Assembly: GCF_036174265.1 (NCBI RefSeq)
Contig: NZ_CP108055.1
Coordinates: forward strand, 4,650,001 to 4,714,000
Source: Streptomyces sp. NBC_00285
GTDB lineage: Bacteria > Actinomycetota > Actinomycetes > Streptomycetales > Streptomycetaceae
Direction of reading: 5' to 3'
Length of the DNA: 64,000 nucleotides
Position 1 is the stretch's first letter. Every line of letters starts with the position of its first letter. Positions 42,701-51,099 of the stretch are shown in pieces. Under the pieces are notes generated by a model. That model worked only from the letters and a program-made list of their open reading frames with translations, did not search any database and was not told the origin of the DNA. A program made the position numbers and the translations under genes.

Positions 42701-43969
42701 GTGGCATCCACGGTCACCTCCTCCCGCCCGGGATACGGACAGCTGCTGCGCACACGCGGCGCCTGGACGTTCCTGCTCCCCGGCTTCGCGGCACGCCAGC
42801 CGTTCGCGATGCTCACCATCTCCATCGTGCTGCTCATGCAGCACACCACCGGCTCCTACGGCGCGGCGGGCGCCGTCGCGGCCGCCACGGGCGTCTCCAT
42901 GGCGCTGTTCGCGCCCTACAGCGGCCGTCTCGCGGACCGCTACGGGCAGCGCGCCGTCCTGATCCCCGGAGTGCTGGTCCACACCCTGTCGGTGCTCTCC
43001 CTGACCGCGCTCGCCCTCTCGCACGCGCCCTTGTGGGCACTGTTCGCGGCGGCCGTGCCCACGGGGGCCTCGGTGCCGCAGATCGGCCCCATGGTGCGCG
43101 CCCGCTGGGGCGTGACCCTCCAGGACTCGCCCCTGATGACCACGGCGGCGGCCTTCGAGTCCGTCACGGACGAGCTGACCTTCGTCTTCGGCCCACTGCT
43201 GGCCACCGCCCTGTGCACCGCCGTCGACCCCGCAGCCGGCCTGCTGACGGAGGCGTCGCTCACCCTGCTCGGCGGCCTGCTGTTCGCCGCGCAGAAGAGC
43301 ACACAGCCGACGGTCGCCGCGGTCGACGGGCACACACGCGTGGAGCACTCCTCAGCTCTGCGCGTCCCCGGTGTGCGGGTCCTGATCGTCACCTTCCTGG
43401 GCATCGGTTCCGTCTTCGGCGGCATGCAGGTCTCCCTGGCCGCGTTCAGCGACTCGATCGGCGAACCCGGTCTGAACGGTGTCCTGTACGGCGTCTTCGC
43501 CGCGGGCAACATGCTCTCCGGCCTGGTCTGCGGAGCCGTCGCCTGGAAGGTGGCCCCGCAGCGCCGCCTGGTCCTCGGATACGGCGCCCTCGCCCTGACG
43601 GCCTCCGGCCTGTGGGCCGCGCACTCGGTGTTCGTCCTGGCGGGCCTCGGCCTCCTGGTCGGCATGTGCATCGCGCCCGCCCTGATCACCGGCTACACCC
43701 TGGTGGAGAACCTGGTCCCGCGTGGCGCCCGCACCGAGGCCTTCACCTGGCTGACCGGAGCGGTGGCACTCGGCCAGGCGGCCGCCGTCACGATCGCCGG
43801 GCAGCTGGAGGACCGCCTCTGGGCCGGTGCCGGATTCCTGGTGCCGATGGGCGGCACCCTGCTCGCCCTGGCGACCCTGCTGGCGCTGCGTTCGCAGCTC
43901 GCGGGACGGCCCCGCAGCCGGACCGTGGCACGTGGCATCGGTCACCGAGTGCCGGTGGCAGTGGACTGA
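42701..43969 (+). CDS. MFS transporter
   Basis: The 422-residue membrane protein has twelve hydrophobic segments in two halves, with the loop 2-3 signature GRLADRYGQRAVL and a later repeat around FAAGNMLSGLVCG. GTG at 42701 follows GAAAGG at 8 nt. It resembles actinobacterial MFS exporters of unknown cargo. The 231 bp before it hold no larger gene; a very short reading frame at 42521 (11 codons) is not counted. Confidence 0.87.
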   Translation: MASTVTSSRPGYGQLLRTRGAWTFLLPGFAARQPFAMLTISIVLLMQHTTGSYGAAGAVAAATGVSMALFAPYSGRLADRYGQRAVLIPGVLVHTLSVLSLTALALSHAPLWALFAAAVPTGASVPQIGPMVRARWGVTLQDSPLMTTAAAFESVTDELTFVFGPLLATALCTAVDPAAGLLTEASLTLLGGLLFAAQKSTQPTVAAVDGHTRVEHSSALRVPGVRVLIVTFLGIGSVFGGMQVSLAAFSDSIGEPGLNGVLYGVFAAGNMLSGLVCGAVAWKVAPQRRLVLGYGALALTASGLWAAHSVFVLAGLGLLVGMCIAPALITGYTLVENLVPRGARTEAFTWLTGAVALGQAAAVTIAGQLEDRLWAGAGFLVPMGGTLLALATLLALRSQLAGRPRSRTVARGIGHRVPVAVD

Positions 43970-43999
43970 TCCTCGGGAATACGTCAGTATGGACCCTCG

Positions 44000-44026
44000 T
44001 TAGCACTCACTGAGTGAGAGTGCCAG
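44000..44026 (+). promoter_or_regulatory. CIRCE element (HrcA binding site) upstream of the zinc-ribbon chaperone gene
   Basis: TTAGCACTC-N9-GAGTGCCAG matches the CIRCE consensus TTAGCACTC-N9-GAGTGCTAA, with a perfect left arm and 7/9 in the right arm. It lies 11 bp before the GTG and its end touches the AGGAGG, so HrcA bound here would block transcription; as RNA the hairpin would also reach the SD. This predicts heat-shock induction. Confidence 0.75.
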
Positions 44027-44036
44027 GAGGAAGACA

Positions 44037-44360
44037 GTGCCCACCTATCAGTACCAGTGCACCGAGTGCGGCGAGGGCCTCGAGGCGGTGCAGAAGTTCA
44101 GCGACGACGCCCTGACGGAGTGCCCCAACTGCCAGGGCCGTCTGAAGAAGGTGTTCTCCGCAGTCGGCATCGTCTTCAAGGGCTCCGGCTTCTATCGCAA
44201 CGACAGCCGCGGCTCCTCGTCGAGCAGCACCCCGTCGTCCCCGAAGCCGTCGACGTCCACGTCGACATCCGCCTCGTCGGGATCCGAGTCGAAGTCGTCC
44301 TCCTCGGAGTCGAAGTCGTCGAGCACGGGCAGCTCGTCCAGCAGCAGCTCCGCAGCATAA
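44037..44360 (+). CDS. FmdB-family zinc-ribbon protein, Ruc-like redox-regulated chaperone
   Basis: The 107-residue product has an N-terminal zinc ribbon MPTYQYQCTECGEGLE...LTECPNCQGRLKK with four cysteines (C8, C11, C29, C32). A conserved FSAVGIVFKGSGFYRND follows, then a ~50-residue tail made almost only of Ser, Thr, Lys, Glu and Gly. This is the layout of mycobacterial Ruc (Rv0991c), a heat-inducible, oxidation-activated chaperone with a disordered C-terminus. GTG at 44037 follows AGGAGG. The upstream CIRCE element supports a heat-shock function over the older 'regulatory protein FmdB' label. Confidence 0.85.
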   Translation: MPTYQYQCTECGEGLEAVQKFSDDALTECPNCQGRLKKVFSAVGIVFKGSGFYRNDSRGSSSSSTPSSPKPSTSTSTSASSGSESKSSSSESKSSSTGSSSSSSSAA

Positions 44361-44373
44361 GTCGCACTTCCGG

Positions 44374-44401
44374 GACCCTGCCGTCTTAGGACGGCGGGGT
44401 C
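44374..44401 (+). terminator. terminator after the zinc-ribbon chaperone gene
   Basis: GACCCTGCCGTC (44374-44385) pairs with GACGGCGGGGTC (44390-44401), 12 bp with one G-T and a 4-nt loop, 14 bp after the stop. Confidence 0.7.
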
Positions 44402-44414
44402 TTCGGCGTTCTCC

Positions 44415-44456
44415 GAGCGGTCTCCTCCGAGCGGTCTCCTCCGAGCGGTCTCCTCC
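44415..44456. repeat. three tandem copies of a 14-bp unit (GAGCGGTCTCCTCC)
   Basis: Three exact copies at 44415-44428, 44429-44442 and 44443-44456, flanked by partial copies (CTCC before, GAGG after). It lies between the terminator and the mtnP promoter region. Probably replication-slippage expansion; no function evident. Confidence 0.85.
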
Positions 44457-44500
44457 GAGGCGGCTGCCGCTGGTTTTGGGCGCCGGATACTGTGCTGGTC

Positions 44501-45334
44501 ATGGCAAACGCAGAGATCGGCGTAATCGGAGGCTCCGGCTTCTACTCGTTCCTCGACGACGTGACCGAGGTCCAGGTGGACACCCCCTACGGTCCGCCCA
44601 GCGACTCCCTCTTCCTCGGCGAGGTCGCCGGCCGGCGGGTCGCCTTCCTGCCCCGGCACGGACGCGGCCACCATCTGCCGCCGCACCGGATCAACTACCG
44701 GGCCAATCTGTGGGCGCTCAGGTCGGTGGGGGCCCGGCAGGTTCTCGGCCCGTGCGCGGTGGGCGGGCTGCGCCCCGAGTACGGGCCGGGCACGCTGCTC
44801 GTGCCGGACCAACTGGTCGACCGTACGAAGTCCCGGGCGGGCACGTACTTCGACGGGCTGCCGCTGCCGGACGGCGCGGTACCGAACGTGGTGCACACCT
44901 CCCTGGCCGACCCGTACTGCCCCGTCGGGCGTGCGGCCGCGCTGAAGGCTGCCCGCGGGCGGGACTGGGAGCCGGTGGACGGCGGCACGCTCGTCGTGAT
45001 CGAGGGGCCGCGCTTCTCGACCCGTGCCGAATCGTTGTGGCATCAGGCGCAGGGCTGGTCGGTGGTGGGCATGACCGGTCACCCCGAGGCGTCCCTCGCC
45101 CGTGAACTGGAGCTCTGCTACACGTCGTTGACCCTCGTCACCGACCTCGACGCGGGTGCCGAGACCGGCGAGGGCGTCTCGCACGACGAGGTGCTGCGGG
45201 TGTTCGCGGCCAACGTGGACCGGCTGCGGGGCGTGCTGTTCGACGCGGTGGCCGCGCTGCCGTCGCCGGACGAGCGGGACTGTCTGTGCGTGAACGCGCT
45301 GGGCGGGATGGACCCCGGGTTCGAACTGCCCTGA
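44501..45334 (+). CDS. mtnP: S-methyl-5'-thioadenosine phosphorylase
   Basis: The enzyme phosphorolyses methylthioadenosine to adenine and methylthioribose-1-phosphate in the methionine salvage pathway. The 277-residue product has the PNP/MTAP motifs IGVIGGSGFY, FLPRHGRGHHLPPHRINYRAN (split), GPCAVGGLRPEYGPGTLLVPDQ, VVIEGPRFSTRAES and VGMTGHPEASLARELELCY. ATG at 44501 has no SD; a TACTGT -10-like box (44489-44494) lies 6 nt upstream, suggesting a leaderless mRNA. Confidence 0.93.
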   Translation: MANAEIGVIGGSGFYSFLDDVTEVQVDTPYGPPSDSLFLGEVAGRRVAFLPRHGRGHHLPPHRINYRANLWALRSVGARQVLGPCAVGGLRPEYGPGTLLVPDQLVDRTKSRAGTYFDGLPLPDGAVPNVVHTSLADPYCPVGRAAALKAARGRDWEPVDGGTLVVIEGPRFSTRAESLWHQAQGWSVVGMTGHPEASLARELELCYTSLTLVTDLDAGAETGEGVSHDEVLRVFAANVDRLRGVLFDAVAALPSPDERDCLCVNALGGMDPGFELP

Positions 45335-45467
45335 CAGGGGCGGAGGTTCTCGTTCGGGTGAGGAAGTTTTCCACAATCCGTCGGTGGTCCACCGGCTCCG
45401 GCGGGAATCGGCGCGAGACCTCATCGTGGCAGGGCAAACCGATGCCTCGTCACAGGTGGTGGCCCTC

Positions 45468-46055
45468 ATGTCCTCCTTCGCTCCGTCGCCCTCAGGGTTC
45501 CCCTCACCCTCCTCGTCTGCTTTCCCCGCCGCCTTTCCCTCCCCCGTCGCTCCGCGCCCGCCGGGTGCCGACGCCCCGCCCATCTGTGAGGTGCCGCACT
45601 TCGCTCCCGTGCGGGTGAGCGGCGGGTGGTACCGGCTGCGGCGGCTCGTGCGGCACCGCAGGCGGGCCGTGGCCGTCGGTCTCGCCCTCACCGCGGCCGC
45701 GCTGGTGGCGGCGGGTCCACGGGGCGACGACGGGGCACGGGGGCATCCGGTGGCCGAGCCCGTACCGGAACACCGTGCGGTGGAGACGGTGTCGGCGCCG
45801 GTGCGGATCGCGGACGGGGCGACCGTCCGGCTGCTGCGGATCGGCGACCGGGTCGACGTCATCGCCGCGGAGGACTCGGCCCTGGGCGGTGAGGCCCGAG
45901 TGGTCGCGCGCGGGGCGCGGGTGACCAAGGTGCCCGAGCCCTTGGACGGCGTGAGCGAGGGTGGGGCACTGGTCGTGCTCTCGGTGCCGCGGGCGACGGC
46001 GGCACGTCTCGCGGGCGCGGGCGCGACGGCACGGCTGGCGGTGACACTGTGGTGA
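45468..46055 (+). CDS. membrane-anchored protein with an RcpC/CpaB-like C-terminal domain
   Basis: The 195-residue product has a Pro/Ser/Phe-rich N-terminus, an Arg-rich stretch, one membrane segment (AVAVGLALTAAALVAAG, ~residues 68-84) and a C-terminal ~90-residue domain. That domain matches the end of pilus-assembly CpaB/RcpC proteins: VRIADGATVRLLRIGDRVDVIAAED, ARVVARGARVTKVP and LVVLSVPRATAARLAGAGA (each split here). No other tad/flp pilus gene is near. ATG at 45468 follows AGGTGGTGG; a GTG at 45384 is possible. It reads toward mscL. Confidence 0.75.
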   Translation: MSSFAPSPSGFPSPSSSAFPAAFPSPVAPRPPGADAPPICEVPHFAPVRVSGGWYRLRRLVRHRRRAVAVGLALTAAALVAAGPRGDDGARGHPVAEPVPEHRAVETVSAPVRIADGATVRLLRIGDRVDVIAAEDSALGGEARVVARGARVTKVPEPLDGVSEGGALVVLSVPRATAARLAGAGATARLAVTLW

Positions 46056-46193
46056 GCCGTTCGGTCCGTCTCCTGGGCGACTTCCTGTCAAGTCCCTCAT
46101 TCGAGCTACCCAATTGGACAGGGTCACCTCGCATTGACGTAGGTTGCGGAGCTGTTTGTTCCACAAGTTGCGCATGCGAGAAGAGGCCCCTGG

Positions 46194-46649
46194 GTGAGCG
46201 AGAAGAAGCCGAACGTCTGGGAGGGTTTCAAGGCCTTCCTGACGCGCGGGAACGTCGTCGATCTGGCAGTCGCGGTCGTCATCGGCGCCGCTTTCACCAA
46301 CATCGTCACCGCGGTGGTGAAGGGACTCATCAACCCGCTCGTCGGGGCGATCGGTACCAAGAACCTCGACACCTACAGCTCGTGTCTGAGCGACAAGTGC
46401 ACGGGCGACGAAGGCATCCAGCTCCTGTGGGGCTCGGTGCTCGGCGCCACCCTGAGCTTCGTGATCACCGCGGCCGTCGTCTACTTCCTGATGGTCCTGC
46501 CGATGTCGAAGTACCTGGCCAGGGCGGAGGCCCGCAGGAAGGCGAAGGAGGGCACGCACGAGGTCATCGAGTTGACCGAGCTGGAGGTCCTCAAGGAGAT
46601 CCGCGACGCGCTGGTGGCGCAGCGGGGCTCGGGGCACAGCGAGCGTTAG
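46194..46649 (+). CDS. mscL: large-conductance mechanosensitive channel MscL
   Basis: MscL opens under membrane tension to release solutes on osmotic downshock. The 151-residue product has the N-terminal amphipathic helix and pore helix WEGFKAFLTRGNVVDLAVAV (then VIGAAFTNIV), a periplasmic loop, the second helix around VITAAVVYFLMVLPM, and a charged C-terminal coiled coil (ELTELEVLKEIRDAL). GTG at 46194. The periplasmic loop holds two Cys (SSCLSDKC). Confidence 0.95.
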   Translation: MSEKKPNVWEGFKAFLTRGNVVDLAVAVVIGAAFTNIVTAVVKGLINPLVGAIGTKNLDTYSSCLSDKCTGDEGIQLLWGSVLGATLSFVITAAVVYFLMVLPMSKYLARAEARRKAKEGTHEVIELTELEVLKEIRDALVAQRGSGHSER

Positions 46650-46692
46650 CCGCTCGGGGCAGTCGGCTGGGGCGGGCCTCGCTGCGGCTCGC

Positions 46693-46875
46693 TCAGAGGT
46701 GGTGGGGCGGCTTCTCGTCGAGGAAGCGCTTCAGGTCGGCCGCGCTGTCGCCGTCGGCGCGCGGCCGCTCGCCCCAGCCCCGGTCGGTGTCGTCCGAGGA
46801 CTGCTGGTCCAGCGGGTCGTCGAAGATCAGTGCGGCCTTGGACTCGAGCGGCTCGGCATCGGGGGCGGTACTCAT
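46693..46875 (-). CDS. small acidic protein of unknown function
   Basis: The 60-residue product (MSTAPDAEPLESKAALIFDDP... ending DLKRFLDEKPPHHL) is soluble and acidic, with a short amphipathic C-terminal helix. A longer in-frame reading adds 47 Gly/Arg-rich residues and is not believed. I cannot name a family. It is convergent with mscL and diverges from the LtrA gene. SD is weak. Confidence 0.6.
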   Translation of the reverse strand: MSTAPDAEPLESKAALIFDDPLDQQSSDDTDRGWGERPRADGDSAADLKRFLDEKPPHHL

Positions 46876-47033
46876 GCGTCCAGGGTACGGCCCCGGCACG
46901 CCCCGCCCCGAGTCCGTGCCCACCCCGGCACCCGTGACCGCGCCCGCCGCCCCGGCTGTGTCACCGGGCCCCGTCCCCTCGCGCCGACTCCCCGCCCGAG
47001 CAATTCCGTGCGCCATCTGCTGTGCTTGGCCGC

Positions 47034-48266
47034 ATGACGTCCAGCCCGACTCCCACGCCCGTCCCCGCCCGGCCGACCGGCCGGCAAAGACCTCTGCGCA
47101 GACTCACCGCCCGTGGCCGGGACGAGGCCCATCGGGTCGCCTCGCCGCTGGAGCTCTTCTTCGACCTGTGCTTCGTGGTGGCCATCGCCCAGGCGGGCGT
47201 GGCCCTGGTGCACTCCGTCGCCGAGGGACACGCCGGCCAGGGGCTCCTCAACTACGCGATGGTCTTCTTCTCCATCTGGTGGGCCTGGATGAACTTCACC
47301 TGGTTCGCCTCGGCTTACGACAACGACGACGCCCTCTACCGGGTCGTCACCCTGCTGCAGATCGCCGGTGTCCTGATTTTGGCGGCCGGGGTGTCCAGGG
47401 CGTTCGAGGACCACGAGTTCCTGGCCGTGTGGCTGGGCTACGTGACCATGCGGTCGGCGCTGATCGTGCAGTGGCTGCGGGTGGCGCGTTCGAGCGAGGG
47501 CGCGGAGCGGACCACGGCGCTGCGGTACACGTTCGGCGTGCTGTTGTGCCAGGTCGGCTGGCTGGGCCTGGTGGTCCTGCCGGAGGGCGGGCGGGCCTGG
47601 GTCTTCCTGGTGATGGCGCTGCTGGAGATGTGCGTGCCGGTCTTCGCCGAGAAGGACCACCCGACGTCGTGGCATCCCCACCACATCGCGGAACGCTACG
47701 GGCTGTTCACGATCATCGTGCTCGGCGAGACGATCGCCGCCGCCACGGTCGCCGTGAAGTCCGGCATCGACGAGAACGACGCGCTGGACGAGCTCCTGCC
47801 GATCGCCGCGGGCGGACTGCTGATCATCTTCGCCGCCTGGTGGATCTACTTCGTGGTGCCCATCCACGGCCATCTGCGCTCCAACAAGCAGGCGTTCCTG
47901 TGGGGTTACGGCCACTACCTGGTCTTCGCGTCGGCCGCCGCGATCGGGGCGGGCCTGGAGGTCGCCGTGGAGCAGGCCGTCGACAAGGCGCACATCTCCA
48001 CACAGGCCGCGTCGGCCGCCGTGACCCTGCCGACGGCCCTGTATCTGCTGACCGTCTGGCTGCTGCACTCGCGCCACTTCAAGGTGGGCGTCCCGCAGCA
48101 GTTGGTGCTGCCGGTCGCGGCGCTGCTGGTGATCTGCTGCACCTTCCTGGGCGACCGGGCGGTGGTCGCGGCGGGTGTCGTGGCGGCGCTGGCCGTGGTC
48201 ACCGGGACGACACTGACCGCGCGGATGGTGGCGCGGGAGCAGCGGGAGCCGGTCCGAACGGTGTGA
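47034..48266 (+). CDS. low-temperature-requirement protein A (LtrA) family membrane protein
   Basis: The 410-residue product has about ten hydrophobic segments and the LtrA N-terminal signature VASPLELFFDLCFVVAIAQ, then SIWWAWMNFTWFAS, plus HHIAERYGLFTIIVLGETIAAATVA (split). The family's biochemical role is not established. ATG at 47034, with no strong SD; an in-frame alternative start lies at 47022. Confidence 0.88.
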   Translation: MTSSPTPTPVPARPTGRQRPLRRLTARGRDEAHRVASPLELFFDLCFVVAIAQAGVALVHSVAEGHAGQGLLNYAMVFFSIWWAWMNFTWFASAYDNDDALYRVVTLLQIAGVLILAAGVSRAFEDHEFLAVWLGYVTMRSALIVQWLRVARSSEGAERTTALRYTFGVLLCQVGWLGLVVLPEGGRAWVFLVMALLEMCVPVFAEKDHPTSWHPHHIAERYGLFTIIVLGETIAAATVAVKSGIDENDALDELLPIAAGGLLIIFAAWWIYFVVPIHGHLRSNKQAFLWGYGHYLVFASAAAIGAGLEVAVEQAVDKAHISTQAASAAVTLPTALYLLTVWLLHSRHFKVGVPQQLVLPVAALLVICCTFLGDRAVVAAGVVAALAVVTGTTLTARMVAREQREPVRTV

Positions 48267-48310
48267 TCGTGTCGGGCCGGGCGGGAGGGCGGCTGGTCGA
48301 GACTGGTGCC

Positions 48311-49360
48311 ATGACAGATGCCATGGCAGTTGACGCTCTGACGGACGTCGCCGGGGTGCGCGTGGGACACGTGACGCGCACGGGTGGCGGTTGGCTCACC
48401 GGTACCACCGTCGTGCTCGCCCCCGAGGGCGGGGCGGTCGCCGCGGTGGACGTGCGCGGCGGCGGACCCGGCACCAAGGAGACCGACGCGCTCGACCCGC
48501 GCAACGTGGTGCAGAAGGTCGAGGCGATCGTGCTGACCGGAGGCAGCGCGTACGGGCTCGACGCGGCCTCCGGGGTGATGGCCTGGCTGGAGGAGCGGGG
48601 GCGCGGGGTGCGCGTCGGGCCGGATGCCACGCATGTCGTGCCGGTCGTGCCCGCAGCCTGTGTCTTCGACCTCGGGCGGGGCGGTGACTTCCGGGCCAGG
48701 CCGGACGCGGCGACCGGGCGGGCCGCCGTCGAGGCCGCGGCGGCCAGTGCCGTCGGTGCGGCGGTGCGGGAGGGCTGCGTGGGGGCAGGGACGGGGGCCG
48801 CGGCCGGCCCGCTGAAGGGGGGTGTGGGCACGGCGAGCATGCTGCTCGACTCCGGGATCACCGTGGCGGCACTGGTGGTGGTCAACGCGGCGGGGTCGGT
48901 GCTGGATCCGGAGACGGGGGTGTTGTACGGGGAGTTGTTCCAGGGGCGGGTGGACCGTCCGGAAGCAGAGGTGCATGAGGCCGCGCGTCGGCGGCTCGCC
49001 GAGGCCGCGGCGACCAGCGGGCCGCCCCCGCTGAACACCACGCTCGCGGTGGTGGCCACCGACGCGGAACTGTCCAAGGCGCAGGCGCAGAAGGTGGCCG
49101 GTACGGCGCATGACGGCATCGCGCGCGCGGTGCGGCCGGTGCATCTGCTCCACGACGGCGACACGGTGTTCGCGCTGGCCACGGGTGCGCGGCCGCTGGA
49201 TGCCGAGCACCCCCTCGCGCTCAACCCCGTGCTCGCAGCGGCGGCGGACGTGGTGACGCGGGCGATCGTGCGGGCCGTACGGGCGGCGGAGTCGGTGGAG
49301 GGGGCGGGAGGTGTGTGGCCGGCGTACGAGGAGTTGTACGGGAGCGTCGGCGAGGGCTGA
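48311..49360 (+). CDS. P1 (S58/DmpA) family peptidase
   Basis: This is a 349-residue Ntn-fold aminopeptidase-like protein. Family features: LTDVAGVRVGHVT at the N-terminus, VDVRGGGPGTKETDAL, VLTGGSAYGLDAASGVM, the Gly-rich self-processing region GAGTGAAAGPLKGGVGTAS, and the substrate-site LNTTLAVVATDA. ATG at 48311 (a longer frame from upstream overlaps LtrA and is rejected). Substrate unknown; cytoplasmic. Confidence 0.9.
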   Translation: MTDAMAVDALTDVAGVRVGHVTRTGGGWLTGTTVVLAPEGGAVAAVDVRGGGPGTKETDALDPRNVVQKVEAIVLTGGSAYGLDAASGVMAWLEERGRGVRVGPDATHVVPVVPAACVFDLGRGGDFRARPDAATGRAAVEAAAASAVGAAVREGCVGAGTGAAAGPLKGGVGTASMLLDSGITVAALVVVNAAGSVLDPETGVLYGELFQGRVDRPEAEVHEAARRRLAEAAATSGPPPLNTTLAVVATDAELSKAQAQKVAGTAHDGIARAVRPVHLLHDGDTVFALATGARPLDAEHPLALNPVLAAAADVVTRAIVRAVRAAESVEGAGGVWPAYEELYGSVGEG

Positions 49361-49686
49361 GAGCGCCTGGCCGCCGGCGCCTGTGCGGCCCTTCCGCGGG
49401 GTCCTGTGCGGCGCCTGTGGGTGTGTTGTGTGCGGGGGCCGCGGCGCCAACTGCCGGGTCCTGCGCGGCGCCTGTAGGCCCCTGTAGGTGCGTTGCGGGG
49501 TGGGGATGTGGTGGCGCCAGGGGTGTGGGGAACCGCGTGGGCCCCACGTCCACGCCCGTGTTTCGTCCCGGTTCTGTCACGTGGGGGCATTTGACGGGCT
49601 CGGGGGGAAACCCGCCCGGGGACCGGGTCCCTCCTCCTTCACGGTACGGAGCGGACCACGCACATCACACGAACCGGGAGCAGCCC
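49361..49686. other. 326-bp gene-free region with an imperfect direct repeat
   Basis: No credible gene. A 20-bp sequence, GGGTCCTGYGCGGCGCCTGT, occurs at 49399-49418 and again at 49456-49475 with one difference; shorter GGCGCCTGT pieces surround it. The right part is likely the 5' region and promoter of the L,D-transpeptidase gene, whose GTG is preceded by GGGAG. Confidence 0.55.
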
Positions 49687-50922
49687 GTGACAACGCCGGA
49701 CACAGCAGCGCGGCGCGCACTGGGGGCCTGTGCCGTCCTGATGGTCGGCGCCCTCGCCCTCACGGCGTGCGGCGGCAGCTCGAACACACAGAACGACGAG
49801 AAGGGAGCCAAGGGCGACAAGGGAACCGCCCAGTCATCGAGCGCGGAGATCGCCATATCCGCGAAGAACGGTTCGACGGGTGCGTCGATCAACTCGACCG
49901 GCGTGAAGGTCGGTGACGGCACCCTGACCGGCGTGCGGATGTCGGTGGCGGGCACGGGGCAGGACGTGCCGGGAGCGATGGCCGCGAACGGGGTGAGCTG
50001 GAAGCCGAAGGAGCAGTTGGAGCGCGGCACGAAGTACGAGATAGCCGCGAAGGCCAAGGACGCGGACGGCAGGTCGGTGGCGGCGAAGTCCGTCTTCACG
50101 ACCGTGTCCAAGGCGAACAGCTTCGTCGGGACGTACACGCCGGACGACGGGACGACGGTCGGGGTCGGGATGCCGGTGTCGTTCGGCTTCGACAGGGCGA
50201 TCAGCGACAAGAAGGCCGTGCAGTCGCACATCACGGTGACGTCGAGCAACGGTCAGCAGGTGGTCGGGCACTGGTTCGGCTCGCAGCGGCTCGACTTCCG
50301 GCCCGAGGAGTACTGGAAGGCCGGTTCGAAGGTCACGATGAAGATCGACCTGGACGGGGTCGAAGGCGCCAACGGCGTCACCGGGGTGCAGGAGAAGACC
50401 GTCAGCTTCACGGTCGGACGCTCGCAGGTGTCCACGGTGGACGCGGACACCCAGACCATGAGGGTCGTGCGGGACGGCGCGACCGTCAAAACGGTGCCGA
50501 TCTCGACGGGCAGCGCGGAGTTCACCACGTACAACGGACAGATGGTGATCTCCGAGAAGCACAAGAAGATCCGCATGGACAGCAGGACGGTCGCCCTCGC
50601 CAACGCGTACGACATCCCCGACGTTCCGGACGCGATGCGTCTGACGCAGTCGGGGACCTTCATCCACGGCAACTACTGGTACAACACGGCCAACCCGCCC
50701 TTCGGCCGCCAGGGCACCAGTCACGGCTGCGTGGGACTGCGGGACGTGAAGGGCGGTCAGGGGGACACTCCGGCCAAGTGGTTCTACGACAGTTCGCTCG
50801 TCGGGGACGTGGTGATCGTCAAGAACTCCCCCGACAAGACGGTGGCACCGGACAACGGGCTCAACGGCTGGAACCTGTCCTGGAACGAGTGGGTCGCGGG
50901 CAGCGCAGCCGGCACGTCCTGA
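49687..50922 (+). CDS. lipoprotein L,D-transpeptidase
   Basis: This outer-face enzyme forms 3-3 peptidoglycan cross-links and resists most beta-lactams. The 411-residue product has a lipoprotein signal with lipobox LTAC (~residues 24-27), two Ig-like domains resembling LdtMt2 (~residues 55-265), and a YkuD catalytic domain. The latter has SGTFIHGNYWYN and the active-site SHGCVGLRD with Cys348. The C-terminal DNGLNGWNLSWNEWVAG extension packs on the active site in actinobacterial Ldts. GTG at 49687. Confidence 0.93.
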   Translation: MTTPDTAARRALGACAVLMVGALALTACGGSSNTQNDEKGAKGDKGTAQSSSAEIAISAKNGSTGASINSTGVKVGDGTLTGVRMSVAGTGQDVPGAMAANGVSWKPKEQLERGTKYEIAAKAKDADGRSVAAKSVFTTVSKANSFVGTYTPDDGTTVGVGMPVSFGFDRAISDKKAVQSHITVTSSNGQQVVGHWFGSQRLDFRPEEYWKAGSKVTMKIDLDGVEGANGVTGVQEKTVSFTVGRSQVSTVDADTQTMRVVRDGATVKTVPISTGSAEFTTYNGQMVISEKHKKIRMDSRTVALANAYDIPDVPDAMRLTQSGTFIHGNYWYNTANPPFGRQGTSHGCVGLRDVKGGQGDTPAKWFYDSSLVGDVVIVKNSPDKTVAPDNGLNGWNLSWNEWVAGSAAGTS

Positions 50923-50964
50923 TCGCCGCAACCCCCTTCTGAACAAGGGCTTTTGACGGATCAT

Positions 50965-50995
50965 CGGGCCGCGTGGGAATTTCCTGCGCGGCCCG
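50965..50995 (+). terminator. terminator of the L,D-transpeptidase gene
   Basis: CGGGCCGCG (50965-50973) pairs with CGCGGCCCG (50987-50995), 9 bp with a 13-nt loop, followed by GGGGTTTT. Confidence 0.65.
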
Positions 50996-51027
50996 GGGGT
51001 TTTCCGGGCATACGTTTTCTCGGTTCC

Positions 51028-51042
51028 CGGACATGATGTCCG
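51028..51042. promoter_or_regulatory. perfect 15-bp palindrome CGGACATGATGTCCG
   Basis: CGGACAT-G-ATGTCCG lies 57 bp upstream of the DUF6227 start and just before a TACGGT -10-like box (51053-51058), a natural operator position. Confidence 0.45.
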
Positions 51043-51099
51043 ACCGAGGGGCTACGGTATGCACCCACAAGGTGACATGCAGCAACGCCGGGAGAAACC

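Noticed and set aside
45366..45378. DnaA-box-like TTTTCCACAA
   Set aside because: A single imperfect copy with no cluster, AT-rich unwinding region or replication genes.
46876..47016. Longer version of the small acidic protein (107 residues)
   Set aside because: The extra 47 residues are Gly/Ala/Arg-rich translation of the divergent promoter region with the LtrA gene.
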